Shown: positions 57,972 through 64,000 of the stretch, in pieces
How the letters are laid out: each line of letters begins with the position of its first letter
How positions within the stretch are numbered: position 1 is the stretch's first letter
Source of the DNA: Phallusia fumigata
Taxonomy: Eukaryota > Chordata > Ascidiacea > Phlebobranchia > Ascidiidae
Assembly: GCA_008931825.1 (NCBI GenBank)
Contig: QXVZ01003926.1
Span: 157,031-221,030, forward strand
Direction: 5' to 3'
Length of the DNA stretch: 64,000 nucleotides
The notes under the pieces: generated by a model
What the model saw: the letters and a program-made list of their open reading frames with translations, nothing else
Database searches by the model: none
What the model was told of the DNA's origin: nothing
Made by a program: the position numbers and the translations under genes

Positions 57972-59812
57972 TGTAAAACGCACCACACTGTCACTAAAAA
58001 CCAAAAGTAACACACTGCACTATCACCTAACTTTTCTCTGGTCTCACACCTTCCTGCCAACTAGCCACACTGCTTCGATTTGGATTCAAAGCACGTACTG
58101 CAAGACCGAGGGTAATAAAAGTAAAAAGCTGCTCGGCTAACTCTCATGTGGAAAATCAAACAACGCACGGGGTTGTTTCGATCCTTTGTGATGAGTAGAT
58201 TCGATCGGTTGCATGCAAAAGAAATGACTTTGAACCACTACTGATCCGGAATCGCATAACAATGATATCAATTCTGCTTCTAGACGCAAAAGTCATTTTG
58301 AGAAGCAGAGGTATCGATTCTGAATTCACCAAAGCTATTAACCCAGCTTATTTGTAAGATGACGTATGTTTGATTTTTTTTAAATGTTTCTTTGCAAAGA
58401 AAAATTTGCACCGCAAGACCAGCACTTTTTCAACCATGGATCGCAAGTCCATTTGGGATGACAAGTAGTGAGTTGGGGACACGAAAAACTCGGATCAACT
58501 ACCAGAGATTAAAACTAAAGCAAAATCAATCGTACCCGTTTTACAGCACATTCGTTGTTATATGTCATCACTAATAACGTCTGTGACAGGTTCATTTGCT
58601 GTAAGTTTCCAAAATTCGAGATTTATCTGCTTTCTTGACGAAACTCTTTGACCCAATTACCTACCTTCATACCTGCCCGTGGTTACTTCACACAAGACAC
58701 TCTTTTGTTTATGCATTGACGGGGGATGATGCCCCTTCGCTTGCAATTCCATATAAGCAAGGTTAGCCTAATAAGATTAACATACCCACCCTCACGGGTG
58801 CCAATCCCGGGAGGAAAGACGGGAAATACCCCCCAATAATTTGGTTGTACTTCTATACATCTGTCCCCCGCAACATTTAGAATTTGTTTGTTTTAAAAGA
58901 AAGGGATACGGCTATTTATACACTACAATTTCAATGACACAACACGACATAAAAGTGGATTGTTTGTGCAGAGTACAGTGAAGTAAACATAGTGTATTAA
59001 TTAGGCAAAGTATTGACTGCAAATAGAGCATTTTGTTTCCATTGCGGGTAAAAAAGCAAGTGCTGAATTCACAGCACGTCTATGCTGTTTGTGCTAAGAA
59101 TTGTTACAGATTTTTGTAATTTTGTTGACTGATTACATGGATGTTTGTAGATTTTCGCAGGTGTTAAATTTGCTGAAAATACATTTGATCTGCGCTGTCA
59201 GCTCGTGTAAACTGAGAACGGAGTTTTTCGATATTTGGCAAGATCACCCAGGTTTGGCGTTTAGCTCGACCACCCGGTTCGCTCAAATTATTTAGCAGTT
59301 TGTCATTTAAATTTACTTGATCAAGCAAGGGTGGAAGAAATCGATAAAGTTTTTTGCTGTTGGGAAAAATTTGGCGATACATGTTTGGAGGTGAAAAAAG
59401 GCGATCATATATCATGTTAGTCCGTTTACTTGTTGTTTGTTTACAATAAGCAAAAAAATAGGATGAGGCCTAAAATCTTTTTATTAAAACGTTTAAAGCG
59501 GGTTCAAAGTTGATTTGCTGCAGCAATTTGCGGCATATGATGGAAATTAGAAATAGTTACCAGCTTTAAAAGTCTTGCTGTCCGTTATATGTCTTATAGT
59601 CTGTAACTTTCAACCACCATCGTCCCTTAATTTAGTTACTTGCGAAAGCGCAATTGATTTTTGACAAGATTTACAGTTGACTCGCAAACACACTTAAGCC
59701 AGCAGTTAGCCAGCAGCAGCTACTAAGTTGCTGGTATATATATGCAATCCAAGCCTTTTTTGAAACTCAACATCCAAACATTTTTTTCCGTGCTAGCCAA
59801 CAACGCCTAACA
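57972..59812. other. Upstream flank of the EF-hand gene, no gene seen
   Basis: The left part should hold the EF-hand promoter. The right part holds one copy of a dispersed repeat. Open frames here are short and without recognisable motifs. Confidence 0.45.
58826..58930. repeat. Dispersed repeat, copy 1 (unclassified)
   Basis: A run of C followed by AATA, TTTGG, acttctata/tcat, tgtcc(c/t)cc, and then aa(a)ggatacgg(a/c)tat recurs in the same order at 62649-62745 with scattered substitutions. A second shared block, ggttcaaag(t/c)tg(a/g)tttgct, lies at 59502-59525 near this copy and at 62778-62801 near the other. It fits an old short interspersed element or MITE; termini were not defined. Confidence 0.5.
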
Positions 59813-60033
59813 CAGTGGTTCCCAACCGTGGAGGAATTATATGAGTAAAGGGGAAGAATTTTCACTTCACAATTAAGTTATTCATGCGAAGTGTAGTATT
59901 TCTTTTTAGTTTACCCAGTGGTTCCAAACCTTTTTTAAATACTTTACATTATTTCTCGTCTAGTAGGGGAGAAATGGAAAGTTCCAAAATAAGCAAAGGG
60001 GGGAATGCATCAAAAAATGGTTGGGAACCACTG
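59813..60033. mobile_element. hAT-type MITE, 221 bp, with terminal inverted repeats and target-site duplication
   Basis: Ends are perfect 15-bp inverted repeats: cagtggttcccaacc at 59813-59827 and its complement at 60019-60033. They are flanked by 8-bp duplications gcctaaca (59805-59812) and gcccaaca (60034-60041) that differ at one base. CAGTGGTTCCCAACC ends and 8-bp duplications are typical of the animal hAT superfamily. There is no transposase, so this is non-autonomous. A second, imperfect copy of the end sequence (cagtggttccaaacc) lies inside at 59916, suggesting an internal duplication. Confidence 0.88.
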
Positions 60034-60041
60034 GCCCAACA

Positions 60042-63000
60042 CAAACCATGCTATCTGCAGCTGATAGGCCTACAGCCCATTGTGAGAAATTAGCAACCGG
60101 TGACGTCATAATGATGCGAACAAAGGTGTCGCTCAAAAACTTCATATGTGATACGATATCTTAAAAACGGCAAATGATATAGAAAAAAAGCTAAGTGATC
60201 TTGAACCACGGAAATGTGTCAATTGAGGGTAAAATGCAGAAAACGTCGCACCCCCGCTGCCGGGACTTTTAAACATTCAAATTTAAAGAAAGGAAAAACT
60301 TACGGAGAATTTAAATGGAGTTTTCCAGCAATTTTGGACATCTTTAAAATTTTTTCTCGCGTTGCCTTACGCCAGTGATCTAAAATTCGAGCTCAAACTA
60401 TTTACATTTTAACCTCTGCAGAAAAATATTCGAATATATAGAATCTATATTATATTTTTAAGATAATATCACTTCAATGTTGCTTCTATGAAAACATGTC
60501 GAATATGCATTTTTTTGCAAACCAATTGTATAACAATGTAAAATCTCGTAATATATTTTTAGCCATTTTAAAATTTACCTTCATGCTCATTTAGGTCATG
60601 AAGAGCTAAAAAACTGTTGATATTTTACATAAGGAAGCAATTTACAACAAAACACTACATTAAGTTTTTTAGACCCACTTATGTTTAGAACCTGAAGCTT
60701 AACAGTTCTTAAACAAGTTTTAAGCCACTTGACGAACGTTTTTGATTGACCGAACAATAACACCTAACTTGAATTTGTACACTGCAGAAATTCAAACTAC
60801 AAGAAAACCATTCAAACATCTTTGTACTTGGATACCTCGTTTCTATCGATGTTTAAATGTTGAAAGTATTTTGTGGGCTGGCTAAAGAATTTGCTGTACC
60901 GATCTATGCACCTAATTAATCGAGTATGTCGCCGCATTGATTAAAAAATATAAATCAATGGAAACCTGTTACGTATATTTTGAAGATACCCCTCCTAGTT
61001 GCCAAGGGATCTCGCTTTTCACTTCTATACATTTTATCATTGGTCAGCGTCTTCCTGATAACATGCTCTTGCCTTTGTGATCCGCTAAGTAGAATTGAGG
61101 TGTATGCCGCTGTCTTTAAATGCTAATTGCTCTTCTTTAACTGCCAGTAACAGCGAATCCATTAAACGTCCATTAATAATTAATTACATATCGTTTGAAT
61201 TCCATTTGTATATATTTTACAGGCGCTGCATATCATGCACTCCTTCCATTGTACATGAAGCATGAAGCTATATCGTATAATATTCTCCGGTATATTTATA
61301 ATTCTACTTCGTCTACTACAAATGACTATACGGTTAAATTCGAAGAAGTTCGACCACGGAGTATTATAGCGGAAAACATGTCCACATTAAAAATTGATGA
61401 GGAGATGGTGTCGGTTGAGGGTACTGAATTTCTTGTGGGGTTGTTAGGGGAAATGGTCGAGGTCAGCAGAACTTTCAATATTTGGGTTATATCATCAAAG
61501 TCAACAAAAGACCGAAATTAGTATTTGTCCTAACTCCCTAATCTCGCCATGGATAAAACCGTTTTTCTTCATTCACACTTTCATCACAAGTCACTACATT
61601 CACAAAAAATATCTGTATATCAAGACCCTCTCTCTCAAAATTCTAAAATTTTTTGGGCTTGTTATGTAGCAATCGTTTATTTGGTTTTAAAATGCTAAAA
61701 CTTTTCTATGTGTGTAAAAAAAAAATTAAAAAGCTGGTTTTTTGCAGCCACAGTTTAACGTTGCTACAGCTATCATTGTGCTTTCAGGGGGCTATATTGC
61801 ATGTGACTGCACAAGTCCTTATCGGGGCATTGCAAAACAACGTACAACGTCCTGCTTTTCATTTTTCATGTTTCTTTTTCTAAGGAAGTAGCCACAGAAA
61901 GCGGTAGGTATTTACCTTTCCCGAAGAATTCTGTAAGCTGTGGAAAAAACTGTTTTTAGCGATAAAACATTGACATTTCAAGACACGTGTTGCACTTTGA
62001 CAGTTATAGACAAACACCATTGACATAGAAAACTACGCATAAAAAGTAGCTCTAATTTTCGGTCGTTAATTTCGGTGTGTACTATTGAATATGCAACGAC
62101 TCCAACAAAACCAGCTTGTAACGATAGTCGGGGTTTTTCAACATTTCGGAATCCTAAAATTGGACTTTGCAGGTGGGAATTGATTAAACATGAAAACAAA
62201 CTGATGACTTTGCCTTCGGTGCGTGCAAACTGCGTCGAGTTTGTTCAAAGAACAAAATTATCACACAAAGGTCAAATGCTAAACCACCATACAAATTCGA
62301 AAGCAATTTTTACCCTGGCAATAGCGACCTACAAATGTGCTTACTTCGTGGGAAACGGAGCCCAAAATTGCAGTTGCATGAGCACAAACAAAATGAAAAG
62401 GCGGAAACGTTGAATTGGCCGCGTTGTCTGTTATCGAGAAATCGCTTAACGCAGTTGTCGATAAAGCGAGACGGATATACCCATATTAGAGCAGAACTTC
62501 AATTTTAAAGCCACATTGGTAATTACAAAAAAAAGAAGATTTTTGTTGTGGGCTGGTGTAAAGCTCGACCAGTAAAAGTACAATTTTAGTAAATTGATGT
62601 AGTCAGGACGGCATCTTTTTGTTTACCATAACGTCAACGGGCGCAAATCACCCCCAAAATATTGTTTGGGCGGGGACTTCTATTCATTTGTCCTCCAATA
62701 TTTTTGATTCAATTGTCTTAAAGGATACGGATATAGTTTATTAAATGAAACTCAAAATCTAGTTTACCTAAATTTAAACAGGTTCAAAGCTGGTTTGCTA
62801 CAACATCTAAACGATTTTATCACTTTTTGAATGCTATTGCAACAATTAAATGATTACAAACTGTTTAAACGGCGTTTTAAGGTCGCAATCGATAGGTGAC
62901 CCATTATTTGTGACATAAAAATCTGTATTGTGATGTCATAACTTACTGGTAAATCGATACGTCATCTACACAAAAATCACTGACAAAAATCAAGCCCACC

Positions 63001-63597
63001 TCCAATTATTTCAATGGGTTGCGCGAATGATTACGTCAAAATAATCAGTGGCGAAATTCGGCAGACCAGATTTGATGTCGTTAAAAATGTGTCAAAGGCA
63101 TTTTGGATGTTTACGATTTATGCATATTTTCGACATACAGCGATGTAAAGTAACCGACTCGAGACTGTCGGTTCTAATAAAGCTGCTTGTCTATCAGGTA
63201 ATTCAATAATCCATCGGTTATCATGGGGACGATTTGGGAACAAATGACTACTCCATCTGTTTGCTTAGAAAAGCATCGGCTAAACGAAAATGTGGTGGAA
63301 CAATTTCCATGTCCAGTTGAATAGCTTTTTTTGTGTAAATATGTTTAGCCCGTTGAAAGACGTGTTGTGTGTGGTAAAGATGTGTCTAGTAAATCCTTGA
63401 TAGTTAAAAGGTGATATTGGTAAATAAACTGGAGACATGAAAGGTGACAATGGCGTGATTCTTATACGTCAGGTTGAGCAGTGAGGAAGAGAATGCAAAT
63501 AATTCCGCCAATTTTAAACGACCCTGATTTAGAAAGGGTCGGATAGTTGGGCTAACGGTAAAAACTAGAACTGACCCATGAGGCCAGTCGGTCTAAG
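60042..63597. other. AT-rich sequence with no supported gene
   Basis: The longest open frame is 61195-61521 (+), discussed under findings. Others lack motifs or splice support. The second dispersed-repeat copy is inside this stretch. Confidence 0.45.
62649..62745. repeat. Dispersed repeat, copy 2 (unclassified)
   Basis: It matches the copy at 58826-58930 in the same orientation, as described there. Its second block, ggttcaaagctggtttgct, follows only about 33 bases later, whereas in copy 1 about 570 bases intervene, so copy 1 may carry an insertion. Confidence 0.5.
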
Positions 63598-64000
63598 TCA
63601 GTGATTCTTACCCCTTTTCTTGTTGGCACCCTTTAAAATCACCAAATAGTTCTTATACCCACGTGTGTAAATTACAGAAAGTAATTATGGTTTTTATGTT
63701 TAAATGACAAAACAGGTTTGTTTTGATGTTATAGATATATGAAGTTTCTATATAGTAGTCACTTTCCACAATAACGGAATCTACCACCACAGGAATATAT
63801 AGTAGCGTATGGTTTTATGCTTACGTGGGAGTGCGGAAAATGCTTACGTGGGAGTACATTTTTACAAATGTTCCATCGTTTGTTTTGCTATAATGTTAGG
63901 GTTGCCAACTCTGTTAGGCTACAATAAAGGACATAAAAACATGATTGATATTCTATCACGTATCGAAAACACACTTTCAATTAATATTTCAATCTGATGA
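63598..64000. mobile_element. Probable left end of a second hAT-like element (right end not seen)
   Basis: The sequence cagtgattcttaccccttt near 63600, followed by ggcaccctttaaaat, resembles the end of hAT (Charlie-like) elements, where a CAGTGGTTCTCAACC-type end is followed by GGCACCCC. No matching right end or target duplication is in the window. Confidence 0.4.
63817..63855 (+). repeat. Short direct repeat
   Basis: The 16-mer atgcttacgtgggagt occurs at 63817-63832 and again at 63840-63855, 23 bases apart, inside the probable hAT-like element. Confidence 0.7.

Noticed and set aside
62075-62413. 112-codon frame (+)
   Set aside because: Biased composition, no homology, overlapped by an antisense frame; considered chance.

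Overview
The window is animal genomic DNA. It holds multi-exon genes with GT-AG introns, metazoan receptor tyrosine kinase genes, an animal COMMD gene, a decayed non-LTR retrotransposon and a small hAT-type transposon. Fairly small introns, compact spacing and an Eph family expanded in one place suggest a tunicate (ascidian such as Ciona). That taxon is an inference; the gene content alone proves only Metazoa.

From left to right: (1) 50-164 (+) is the last coding exon of an Eph receptor whose body lies outside the window. (2) 165-7180 has no gene I can support, although the signal-peptide exon of the next gene must lie here or further left. (3) 7181-29200 (+) is an Eph receptor assembled from 19 exons. 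Its order is ligand-binding domain, Cys-rich region, two fibronectin III domains, transmembrane segment, juxtamembrane tyrosines, kinase, SAM and a C-terminal PDZ ligand; only the first exon is missing. (4) 29201-33289 is the space between two gene 3' ends and contains a frameshifted, truncated L1/Tx1-like LINE. (5) 33290-51720 (-) is a second Eph receptor, complete from signal peptide to stop in 20 exons (1052 codons before the stop). (6) 52711-55143 (+) is COMMD4 in eight exons. (7) 56244-57971 (-) is a 274-residue four-EF-hand protein in five exons. (8) 57972-64000 has no supported gene; it holds a hAT MITE with 15-bp perfect terminal inverted repeats, a probable second hAT end, and two copies of an unclassified dispersed repeat.

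The two Eph genes face each other tail to tail, with the same intron phases and nearly the same exon lengths, so they arose by duplication of one gene. Most of their coding sequence has diverged, but three kinase exons contain long stretches of near or complete nucleotide identity, including 130 bp with no mismatch. Gene conversion between the inverted copies is the simplest reading. All three Eph C-termini end in G-I-x-V, a class II PDZ ligand. Eph receptors bind membrane ephrins and signal through their kinase in cell-contact guidance. COMMD4 belongs to the COMMD/CCDC22/CCDC93 endosomal sorting system. The EF-hand protein is a predicted calcium sensor. The last two show no functional link with the Eph genes beyond position.

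Exon models were built by hand from splice motifs, reading phase and comparison of the two paralogues. Exon edges in the Eph pair are strongly cross-supported.
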